Source: a virus
Direction: 5' to 3' (one strand)
DNA: 30,380 nucleotides
Virus record (IMG/VR): IMGVR_UViG_3300044634_000161
Coordinates: 1-30,380 of that record
A program made the position numbers and the translations under genes. How positions within the stretch are numbered: position 1 is the stretch's first letter; the number at the start of each line of letters is the position of its first letter. Of this stretch, positions 22,919-30,380 are shown one piece after another. The notes below the pieces were generated by a model. The model was given only the letters and a program-made list of their open reading frames with translations. It was not told the origin of the DNA and ran no database searches.

Positions 22919-24873
22919 TGAGTAATGACGATAGACTAGCAGAAGGCGCTAAACCGGATTCTCGTCCTGGACCTTTTTTAGCCAGAGTGGTCAGTATCAC
23001 TGATCCCTATTATATGGGCACATTGGAAGTGGAACTGTTACACGAGTCTGGCAATCAAAATGCTAGAGAAGGCCAAGTGCATCAGGTCAAATACCTAAGT
23101 CCGTTTGCTGGCAGTACCAGTGTGGCATATGTGGACGAAAACAACGAATACAACAGCACACAAAAATCATACGGCATGTGGATGGTGCCGCCCGATATTG
23201 GCAACACAGTTGTAGTAATCTTTATAGACGGGGATCCTAGAAGAGGATTTTGGATTGGGTGTGTGTTAGATCCTAATGTAAACTTTATGGTACCGGGGTA
23301 TGCTGCTACATCATTTAATGTAGACGGCGATAAATCAAGAACTCCCGTTGCTGAATATAATAAAAAAGCAAACGATATCAGTGCTAAAGATACCACACGA
23401 TTGTTGAAACCTTTTCATCCATTTTTGCAAGACAGATATCTTGAACAAGGCCTGTTAGAGGATGACATTAGAGGTATTACCACATCCAGTGCTAGAAGAG
23501 AAATTCCCAGTGCTGTGTTTGGCATATCGACTCCTGGCCCAATTGATAAAAAAGGTCCACGTGGAAAAGTTGGAAAATTTGAGCATGCTATTAACGAAGC
23601 ATTTATCAGCAGAGTTGGCGGCTCAAGTTTTGTTATGGACGACGGTGATGATAAATTTCTTCGTAAGACATCACCGTCAGAAGGTCCTCCTGAATACGCA
23701 GCAGTTGAACAAGATGAAACTGACGGTGATGTTTATAGACCCCACAATGATTTATTAAGATTTAGAACACGTACAGGTCATCAAATACTGCTACACAATA
23801 CAGAAGATTTAATTTATATTGGCAATGCTCGTGGCACCAGTTGGATTGAAATGACCAGTGATGGCAAAATAGATATCTATGCTGAAGATAGTGTAAGTTT
23901 GCACACTAAACAAGATTTAAATTTCTATGCCGATAGAGATATTAATTTTGAGGCAGGACGAAATTTTAATACTAAAGTTGCAGGTGAAATGCACACACAT
24001 GTTATTGGAGATCAAATTTTAATCGTTGATGCTAATCAAAAAATTCATATTAAAGCAGCAGTAGATATAACATATGATACAACATACACTCACCATGTAA
24101 AAGAAGATGTTAATATTTTGTTTGATGCAAATTATCTACATCATGTAAAAAGCGATGTAGACTGGGTGTACGATGCCAACTGGAAACATAAAGTAACAGG
24201 CCAAGTAGACTGGAACTTTCAACAAGGACTCAACTGGGACGTAGGCGGTGGGTCTGGCGGCGGCGCAACTGTAAATTCTACCATTTTTGGAAGTGAAGTT
24301 ATTAAAAGAACAGGTAATATTGATTATACTGTAGTAGGTAACAGAAAAATTACTACTACTGGTAATTTAGATATTAATACTGGCGGCAACACTGCAATCA
24401 CATCTGGCGGGTCACTAGATATTAAAAGTGGCGGAGACAGTAGATGGACCGGTGGTGGCGCAACCAGCATTGGCGGAGCATCATTGGTGCTTAGTGCTGG
24501 TACAATTAATCTTAATGGTCCAGCAGCACCCACAGCAGTTACGGCAGCAGTTGCCGCAGCACCTGGCGGCGCCGACTCTGCAAGTGAGGCCAGCGAAGCA
24601 GAACTACCAAAAGAATTAAAAACTCACAGTTTACCAGATGAAGAAGGCAGTGAATTAACGCAGTCGATCATGCGTAGAATACCCACACACGAGCCTTGGC
24701 CACATCATGAAAATCTTGACCCGGTAAAATTTAAACCTGATCAGACTGATAGGGATATCGATGATAGGAACGAGGGAAATAGTTCGTCAATCGCCGATAC
24801 GTCTGAATATTGGAAAAAATACACTACTGGAACAGATACATTTGCTAAAATTTCAGGAGCAAGCGAAATATGA
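22918..24873 (+). CDS. 5: Baseplate central spike protein, gp5-like
   Basis: The N-terminus is the OB-fold of gp5/VgrG proteins: PGPFLARVVSITDPYYMGTLEVEL (residues 18-42) and YGMWMVPPDIGNTVVVIFIDGDPRRGFWIGCV (about 83-115). A beta-helix starts near residue 295 (GTSWIEMTSDGKIDIYAEDSVSLHT) and runs to about 535 with octad-type repeats such as GNLDINTGGNTAITSGGSLDIKSGG. Three 16-residue units around HHV/DAN occur at 379-426. No T4-type lysozyme domain lies between OB-fold and helix. After an Ala/Gly/Ser linker the C-terminus has RIPTHEPWPHHENLDP, conserved in marine gp5 proteins as I recall. I chose the ATG at 22918 (651 aa), which overlaps the upstream stop as TAATG, over one at 22906. Confidence 0.88.
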   Translation: MSNDDRLAEGAKPDSRPGPFLARVVSITDPYYMGTLEVELLHESGNQNAREGQVHQVKYLSPFAGSTSVAYVDENNEYNSTQKSYGMWMVPPDIGNTVVVIFIDGDPRRGFWIGCVLDPNVNFMVPGYAATSFNVDGDKSRTPVAEYNKKANDISAKDTTRLLKPFHPFLQDRYLEQGLLEDDIRGITTSSARREIPSAVFGISTPGPIDKKGPRGKVGKFEHAINEAFISRVGGSSFVMDDGDDKFLRKTSPSEGPPEYAAVEQDETDGDVYRPHNDLLRFRTRTGHQILLHNTEDLIYIGNARGTSWIEMTSDGKIDIYAEDSVSLHTKQDLNFYADRDINFEAGRNFNTKVAGEMHTHVIGDQILIVDANQKIHIKAAVDITYDTTYTHHVKEDVNILFDANYLHHVKSDVDWVYDANWKHKVTGQVDWNFQQGLNWDVGGGSGGGATVNSTIFGSEVIKRTGNIDYTVVGNRKITTTGNLDINTGGNTAITSGGSLDIKSGGDSRWTGGGATSIGGASLVLSAGTINLNGPAAPTAVTAAVAAAPGGADSASEASEAELPKELKTHSLPDEEGSELTQSIMRRIPTHEPWPHHENLDPVKFKPDQTDRDIDDRNEGNSSSIADTSEYWKKYTTGTDTFAKISGASEI

Positions 24874-25313
24874 CAATCAACAACAGATTATATAATAGAA
24901 TCACAGTCAAGGGACCAGGTCAATCTCAACAAACTCCCAACACAAAAATTTACAAAGGTTTCAGTACAATTAGTAATGCTACTGAAAATTTTGGATTGTA
25001 TGATCTCGCATTGATCAAACAAGACATAGTAAATCATTTTCACATTCGCCAAGGCGAAAAGTTAGAAAATCCAACATTTGGCACAGTGATTTGGGACCTA
25101 TTGTATGAACCATTTACTCCCGAAGTTCGAAATGCCATTGTAAAAAATGTTGAAGATATTATAAATTACGATCCTCGGATCAAGGCCGACCAAATCATTG
25201 TAAATCAATACGAAAGTGGGATACAAATTGAATGTGAATTGGTATATTTAAATTTCAATATAAGTGAAAGTTTGCAATTTAAATTTGATCAAGACAATGG
25301 TCTAATAAGTTAA
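24870..25313 (+). CDS. 25: Baseplate wedge protein gp25
   Basis: gp25 is the small wedge protein of the GpW/gp25 family that sits at the inner baseplate and contacts gp6, gp53 and the sheath. The signature is clear: FGLYDLALIKQDIVNHFHIRQGEKLENPTFGTVIWDLLYEPFTPEVRNAIVKNVEDIINYDPRI, including the conserved 'R.GE...nP.FG...w.llFEp' core. The length of 147 aa is close to T4 (132 aa), with a slightly longer N-terminus. The ATG overlaps the gp5 stop by four bases (ATGA). The following 46-base gap contains a late promoter for gp6. Confidence 0.93.
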   Translation: MTINNRLYNRITVKGPGQSQQTPNTKIYKGFSTISNATENFGLYDLALIKQDIVNHFHIRQGEKLENPTFGTVIWDLLYEPFTPEVRNAIVKNVEDIINYDPRIKADQIIVNQYESGIQIECELVYLNFNISESLQFKFDQDNGLIS

Positions 25314-25333
25314 ATGCGTAGTTTAATTTACAA

Positions 25334-25340
25334 ATAAATA
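25334..25340 (+). promoter_or_regulatory. Late promoter (ATAAATA) for gp6
   Basis: ATAAATATAC lies in the 46-base gap between gp25 and gp6. The predicted start near 25346 leaves a 14-base leader containing AAGGA directly before the gp6 ATG at 25360. Confidence 0.6.
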
Positions 25341-25359
25341 TACTGAACAAGGATAAACG

Positions 25360-28300
25360 ATGTCATCTACCGATCGTCAGAATCGATTACTAGTTGCTGA
25401 AGACTGGAAACGCATATATCAGACTTTTAGAAATGCTGATTTCCAAAGTTACGACTTTGAAAATCTTCGCAGAGTAATGATATCTTACATTAGAGAAAAC
25501 TACCCTGAAGATTTTAATGACTATGTTGAAAGTTCTGAATACCTAGCGTTGATAGATCTTATTGCGTTTTTAGGACAAAGCATAGCATTTCGTGTAGATT
25601 TAAATGCCCGTGATAATTTTTTAGAACTAGCAGAACGTCGCGAAAGTGTATTGAGATTAGCAAGACTGTTAAGTTACAATGCCAAGCGGAATTTAGCAGC
25701 CAACGGATTTTTAAAATTTACCAGCGTAAAAACTACAGAAGCAGTGATTGATTCTAACAACAGAAATCTTTCAGGCATTACTGTGGCATGGAATGACCCC
25801 ACCAACGCCAATTGGAACGAGCAATTTATCAAAGTAATTAATTCGGCATTGGAACCCAACAGACAATTTGGTAAACCTGATGCCAAGGCCACCATAGTAG
25901 GAGTTCCTACAGAGCAGTATAGATTTAAAGGCATCAGCACCGATGTGCCAGTGTTTGGGTTTACTAAAGCAGTTGATGGCCGAAACATGCAATTTGAAAT
26001 TACCAGCACAGTTATAGACACGTTGAATTCCGTGGTGAAAGAAGAGCCACCAGCATTGGGCGTAACACCTGCTTTTATCTACAAGGATGATGGCAAGGGC
26101 ACTGGGTCAAGTAACACTGGATTTTTCTTTCACTTTAGACAGGGCCAACTTAATACCGGCACATTTACACTAGATCAACCAGGGTCAAATGAAATTGTTG
26201 ACATAGATGCTGCCAACATCAACAACACAGATGTATGGCTATACAAATTAGACAACAACGGTAGAGAATCTCAGTACTGGGCTCCGGTATCTGATTTCAA
26301 AGGCAACAACACCATTTACAACAGTTTAGAAAAAAATATAAGAAACATCTATAGTGTCATTACCCGTGTTGGTGATAGAATAAGTTTGAATTTTTCTGAC
26401 GGAGTATTCGGCACGTTGCCATTAGGCACTTTTAGAATCTACTATAGAACCAGCAATGGATTTTCCTACACTATTAATCCCAAAGACATTCGTTCAGTAA
26501 GTGTGGATATTTCTTATGTCAGTAATACAGGTCAAATTGAAGTATTAACAATTAACATGAGTTTGTTGTCCACTGTGGTCAATGCAGCCGCCACAGAAAC
26601 TAATGACAGTATCAAAACTAATGCGCCGGCCAGTTATTACACTCAAAATAGAATGATCACAGGAGAGGATTATAATATTAGTCCTTTAGCAGTGAGTCAG
26701 GAAATTCTCAAGATCAAAGCAGTTAATAGAAGTTCCAGCGGAATAAGTCGTTATTTTGATCTAGTGGATCCTACAGGAAAATACAGTAAAACAAATTTAT
26801 TTTCTGATGACGGCGTAGTTTATAAAGAATTGTATTCTGACAGTTTTAGATTTTCTTATGTGACTAAAACTGATATTGAGTTTGTAGTTTATAATCAATT
26901 ATTCAATGTTATCAAAGATGATAACTTAAAAAATTATTTCTATGCCAATTACGAAATTGATACATCTGCAACTATTATTTCAAGATGGTATTCTAAGACA
27001 GTAGACACTAATCAAAGCACTGGATATTTTGGAAATATAGTAGACACTATTCCGTATGCAACCGGACAATTTACCAGCACTGATTTAACTTATGTTGAAT
27101 CGGGAGCATTGGTTAAATTTACTGCGCCTACTGGTCAGTATTTCAATAAATCTTCCAATAATAAATTAGAAACAATTCCGTCAAGCGGAATTCCATCTAA
27201 CGGATCTACAGTATTATGGACTAAAGTTGTATCTGTGACCGGTGACGGCACTGCCAACAACACCGGCACTTTGTCTACCGGTTTTGGTCCTATTATATTA
27301 AATGACATTGTTCCTAATGATGCTAGATTATCTAGAATTATTCCTAAATATAAAAATACAATCGAAAGCAGCACAATTACAACTATTATTGATCTAGTGT
27401 TTGATAATAGACCATTTGGTCTGAGATATGACAGAACAACTAGAACTTGGAAAATTGTTTTTGAACAAAATTTAAATGTGTCTAATCTGTTTAGTCTAGG
27501 TAAAGCAGGTGACAGATCTAATCAAAAGTTAGATTCTAGTTGGTTAATTTTGTTCACACCAGACGATGAATTTTACACAGTTAATTCTAGAAAACTTCGT
27601 TACATATTTGAGAGTGATCAACAAATTAGATTTTATTACGACAGCAGTGATAAAATTTATGACACTAGAACAAACACAGTGGCCAAAGATAAGATAAAAG
27701 TTTTAAGTATAAACACTGCGCCCGCACCATTGACTTCTGCTTATACTTTTGATAGAGATTGGTCTATTCTCAAAGAATACAGTGGATTAGATGGATACGT
27801 TGACACTAAGAAAATTGAAATTACTTTTACCGATACGGACGAAGACAGTGTTGTAGATAATCCAGATATCTTTAATGATATTGTTGATCCTCCTTCTGTT
27901 ACAGAAACAAATCTTGAAGTCCTTCAGAGAAAATATATTATACAAGAAAAATATACTATCGGTGATCGTCAGGAAGATTATCGATACATCTATAATGATT
28001 TAACTAATCCTGTAGTTATAATTTTACCGTCAGAGACCTCAATTTCTTCTTATTCTCAATACGTAGAAGCACAACATTTTTATTTTATTGACACTGATGT
28101 AGTAAAAAAATTAGACAAAGTTGCGTCTACGCTGATACCAAGTTTGCAATACAAAGTATTAGTTGGTCGAGATAGATTAAAATTCCAGTATATTCATAAT
28201 GCAGATTATGAAACTAGAATTGATCCTGGAATTACAAACATTATTGATATTTTTATTTTAACTAAAGAATACGACACTGCATATAGACAATATGTCAACG

Positions 28301-28842
28301 GTTCAATCGAAGAAGAACCGCTACCTCCTAGCAGTGACAGTTTATATAATGATCTTCATCCTACATTAAGAAAAATTAAATCTATAAGTGACGAAATCAT
28401 TTATCATCCTGTGAAATTTAAAATATTGTTTGGCAGTCTTGCAAAAATAGATTTGCAGGCCACATTCAAAGTGGTAAAAAACACAGAACAAGTTATCAGT
28501 GACAATGATGTTAAAACACGAATATTAAATTCTATAACAAAATTTTTCTCAATTGAAAATTGGGATTTTGGAAATACATTTTATTTCGGGGAATTATCAA
28601 CATTTGTATTAGCAGAACTTTCACCGTTTATAGTGAGTTTCGTCATTGTGCCCAAAGCAGACAATTTATATTTTGGTAGTTTGTTTGAAATCACATGTGA
28701 AAAAGATGAAATTTTTGTAAATGGAGCAACAGTTGATGATATCGAAATTGTATCCAGTATTACAGCAAGTAAAATAAAAGCCATCGGTGCAATTACGACA
28801 ACCGAAAAAATTGCAAACAAAAATCAAATTTCTAGTTCTTAA
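25360..28842 (+). CDS. 6: Baseplate wedge protein gp6, enlarged
   Basis: gp6 forms the continuous ring of the inner baseplate. The N-terminus is diagnostic: DWKRIYQTFRNADFQSYDFENLRRVMISYIRENYPEDFNDYVESSEYLALIDLIAFLGQSIAFRVDLNARDNFLELAERRESVLRLARLLSYN (residues 15-108). GDRISLNFSDGVFGTLPLGTFRIYYRTSNG (about 335-365) and TGEDYNISPLA (about 428) also fit. The C-terminal domain YHPVKFKILFGSLAKIDLQATFKVVKN with ENWDFGNTFYFGEL is conserved. T4 gp6 is 660 aa, so about 500 residues are extra, mostly residues 480-980, a Tyr/Asp/Ser-rich beta-type insertion. AAGGA precedes the ATG. The next gene starts 9 bases after the stop. Confidence 0.93.
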   Translation: MSSTDRQNRLLVAEDWKRIYQTFRNADFQSYDFENLRRVMISYIRENYPEDFNDYVESSEYLALIDLIAFLGQSIAFRVDLNARDNFLELAERRESVLRLARLLSYNAKRNLAANGFLKFTSVKTTEAVIDSNNRNLSGITVAWNDPTNANWNEQFIKVINSALEPNRQFGKPDAKATIVGVPTEQYRFKGISTDVPVFGFTKAVDGRNMQFEITSTVIDTLNSVVKEEPPALGVTPAFIYKDDGKGTGSSNTGFFFHFRQGQLNTGTFTLDQPGSNEIVDIDAANINNTDVWLYKLDNNGRESQYWAPVSDFKGNNTIYNSLEKNIRNIYSVITRVGDRISLNFSDGVFGTLPLGTFRIYYRTSNGFSYTINPKDIRSVSVDISYVSNTGQIEVLTINMSLLSTVVNAAATETNDSIKTNAPASYYTQNRMITGEDYNISPLAVSQEILKIKAVNRSSSGISRYFDLVDPTGKYSKTNLFSDDGVVYKELYSDSFRFSYVTKTDIEFVVYNQLFNVIKDDNLKNYFYANYEIDTSATIISRWYSKTVDTNQSTGYFGNIVDTIPYATGQFTSTDLTYVESGALVKFTAPTGQYFNKSSNNKLETIPSSGIPSNGSTVLWTKVVSVTGDGTANNTGTLSTGFGPIILNDIVPNDARLSRIIPKYKNTIESSTITTIIDLVFDNRPFGLRYDRTTRTWKIVFEQNLNVSNLFSLGKAGDRSNQKLDSSWLILFTPDDEFYTVNSRKLRYIFESDQQIRFYYDSSDKIYDTRTNTVAKDKIKVLSINTAPAPLTSAYTFDRDWSILKEYSGLDGYVDTKKIEITFTDTDEDSVVDNPDIFNDIVDPPSVTETNLEVLQRKYIIQEKYTIGDRQEDYRYIYNDLTNPVVIILPSETSISSYSQYVEAQHFYFIDTDVVKKLDKVASTLIPSLQYKVLVGRDRLKFQYIHNADYETRIDPGITNIIDIFILTKEYDTAYRQYVNGSIEEEPLPPSSDSLYNDLHPTLRKIKSISDEIIYHPVKFKILFGSLAKIDLQATFKVVKNTEQVISDNDVKTRILNSITKFFSIENWDFGNTFYFGELSTFVLAELSPFIVSFVIVPKADNLYFGSLFEITCEKDEIFVNGATVDDIEIVSSITASKIKAIGAITTTEKIANKNQISSS

Positions 28843-28851
28843 AGGTAAACA

Positions 28852-30380
28852 ATGGCATACGACAACAGTCAAAACGAATACCCAGTTCCGATAGATCCTT
28901 CTTCAAGAAAAATTTCTAGCCTACTGCCTCGTTTTTATAGATCTGACAGCAACAAAAAATTTGTTCACGCTACATTAGAACAATTGTTACAGCCTGGCAC
29001 TGTAAAAAAAGTCAACGGATTTATTGGTCGTCAAGACAGCAAAGCCACCACTGCTGATGATATCTTTGTTCAAACTTCTACTACTGACAGACAAAATTAT
29101 CAATTAGAACCCAGTGCTATCATCAAAGATGATCTAGATAATGTTGTGTTTAACAAAGATTATCTAGATCATATCAACCATATTAGTGTGCAAGGTGGTA
29201 TAACAAATAATCATCGTAGATTAAACAAACAAGAATTTTACAGTTGGAATCCATTGATAGATTGGGATAAGTTTGTAAATTTTCAACAATACTATTGGTT
29301 GCCTTACGGACCTGCTGCTATCCCAGTTTACGGCCAACAAAAAACAATTCAAAGCGAATACACTGTAAGTTTAGTAGACGAGGGAGATAATTTTGCTTAT
29401 ATTTTTAATCCTGATGGACTGACTCGAAATCCAGTATTAAAATTATACAGAGGCCAAACATACAAATTTAATGTTACAGCGCCAAACCAAGCATTTAGTA
29501 TCAAAACTCAGAGAATAGGTGGAACACTGAGTCGATATACTTCGGGTATATCAGTTGATGATAGTGGAGCAACTGCTGTAGAGTCTGGAATATTGACTTT
29601 TGAAATTCCGCTAGATGCCCCTAATGTTTTATTCTATGTCAGCGAAGATGATGTCAATGTCGGTGGCGTATTACAAATTCAAAATATAGAAGAGAATACA
29701 GAAATTGATGTTGACGAAGAAATTATAGGCAAAAAAACATATACCATGGGTAATGGATATCCGCTTAGTAATGGCATGAAAGTAAACTTTGTTGGCGAGG
29801 TATCGCCATCGAAATATGCTTTAGGATATTGGTATGTTGAGGGAGTTGGTGATAAAATTCGTTTAGTGTCTGCAGATGATTTAGAAATTGTCAGTGGTTA
29901 CAGCGAGCAGAGATCAGTGTTGTTTGATGACACAGCATTCGATGAATTACCATTCGATGATGCTACTGCATTTGCTGGAGATCAAGACTATATTACAGTT
30001 AATCGAGCAAGCCCAGATAGAAATCCGTGGAGTCGTTATAACAGATGGTTTCATAAAGGCATTATAGATATTACATCTACGATCAACGGAATAACAACAG
30101 AGTTAGATCAGAGCGCAAGAGCCAAGCGACCAATTATTGAATTTGCGGCTGGAATTAAACTTTATAATTTTGGAACCAACGCCAAAAAAAATATCGACTT
30201 GATTGATACGTTTACTACTGATGTTTTCAGTACTATCGAAGGCAGTTTAGGATATAATGTAGACGGAGTTAATTTAGCCGACGGACACAGATTGTTAGTT
30301 ACTGCTGACACTGACATTAGAGTAGTGGGTAGAATTTTTCAAGTAAAATTTATCGAAGTACAATTCGGATTAGGTCGTCA
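28852..30380 (+). CDS. Large virion structural protein (gp7 position), 5' part
   Basis: The frame opens at the ATG at 28852 (AAAGG 8 bases upstream) and remains open for 509 codons to the window edge, so the C-terminus is missing. The start MAYDNSQNEYPVPIDPSS is followed by SSLLPRFYRSDSNKKFVHATLEQLLQPGTVKKVNGFIGRQDSK, and later by FYSWNPLIDWDKFVNFQQYYWLPYGP. I recall this combination in very large structural proteins encoded beside gp6 in cyanophages and pelagiphages. In T4 the gene after 6 is 7, the wedge initiator, so the protein may be its positional counterpart, but I see no direct evidence of gp7 homology. Residues 160-260 contain a beta-rich domain with YKFNVTAPNQAFSIKT that looks like a small cupredoxin- or Ig-like module. 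Confidence 0.75.
   Translation, partial: MAYDNSQNEYPVPIDPSSRKISSLLPRFYRSDSNKKFVHATLEQLLQPGTVKKVNGFIGRQDSKATTADDIFVQTSTTDRQNYQLEPSAIIKDDLDNVVFNKDYLDHINHISVQGGITNNHRRLNKQEFYSWNPLIDWDKFVNFQQYYWLPYGPAAIPVYGQQKTIQSEYTVSLVDEGDNFAYIFNPDGLTRNPVLKLYRGQTYKFNVTAPNQAFSIKTQRIGGTLSRYTSGISVDDSGATAVESGILTFEIPLDAPNVLFYVSEDDVNVGGVLQIQNIEENTEIDVDEEIIGKKTYTMGNGYPLSNGMKVNFVGEVSPSKYALGYWYVEGVGDKIRLVSADDLEIVSGYSEQRSVLFDDTAFDELPFDDATAFAGDQDYITVNRASPDRNPWSRYNRWFHKGIIDITSTINGITTELDQSARAKRPIIEFAAGIKLYNFGTNAKKNIDLIDTFTTDVFSTIEGSLGYNVDGVNLADGHRLLVTADTDIRVVGRIFQVKFIEVQFGLGR

Noticed and set aside
23462-23758. Plus-strand 98-codon frame within gp5
   Set aside because: It is an out-of-frame shadow of the gp5-like gene; the gp5 frame is continuous and motif-rich across it.

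Overview
The window is a late-gene and recombination segment of a T4-superfamily myovirus (contractile-tailed, dsDNA). The evidence is recognisable T4-type proteins in T4-type clusters: gp23, gp22, gp21 and gp20 (head), gp26, gp48, gp53, gp5, gp25 and gp6 (baseplate and tail), gp46 and gp47 (recombination nuclease) and the late sigma factor gp55. AT-rich DNA and several small proteins resembling those of cyanophages and pelagiphages suggest a marine phage. The host cannot be read from this window. Both ends cut through genes.

Layout. Positions 1-12080 (minus strand, read right to left) carry a tape-measure-like protein, portal gp20, a small conserved protein, a Rossmann-type sugar-transferase-like protein, an acidic prohead core protein, protease gp21, scaffold gp22 and major capsid gp23. 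A terminator follows, then a separate promoter and fibre/decoration-type proteins running off the left edge. Positions 12105-12129 hold a palindromic pair of T4-type late promoters firing outward. Positions 12140-13185 (plus) carry gp26 and a small overlapping ORF joined by an in-phase slippery heptamer. Positions 13182-14225 (minus) encode an unrecognised protein with hydrophobic segments. Positions 14233-14712 hold no gene but many inverted repeats, including a strong plus-strand terminator. Positions 14713-19025 (minus) form the gp55, gp47, gp46, small protein, GIY-YIG protein operon, driven by a good sigma70 promoter. Positions 19073-30380 (plus) carry gp48, gp53, a hub-like protein, gp5 spike, gp25, gp6 and a large structural protein running off the right edge.

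Working model. Host sigma70 polymerase reads the gp55-gp47-gp46 operon leftward. gp55 then reprograms polymerase to NTAAATA boxes that precede the late operons. One of these boxes abuts the -35 of the gp55 promoter and points the other way. Head genes are translationally coupled by overlapping or closely spaced starts and stops. The most interesting candidate is a programmed -1 frameshift fusing gp26 to the next ORF, which would resemble the G/G-T tail-chaperone arrangement of lambda-like phages. It lies directly beside the tape-measure gene.
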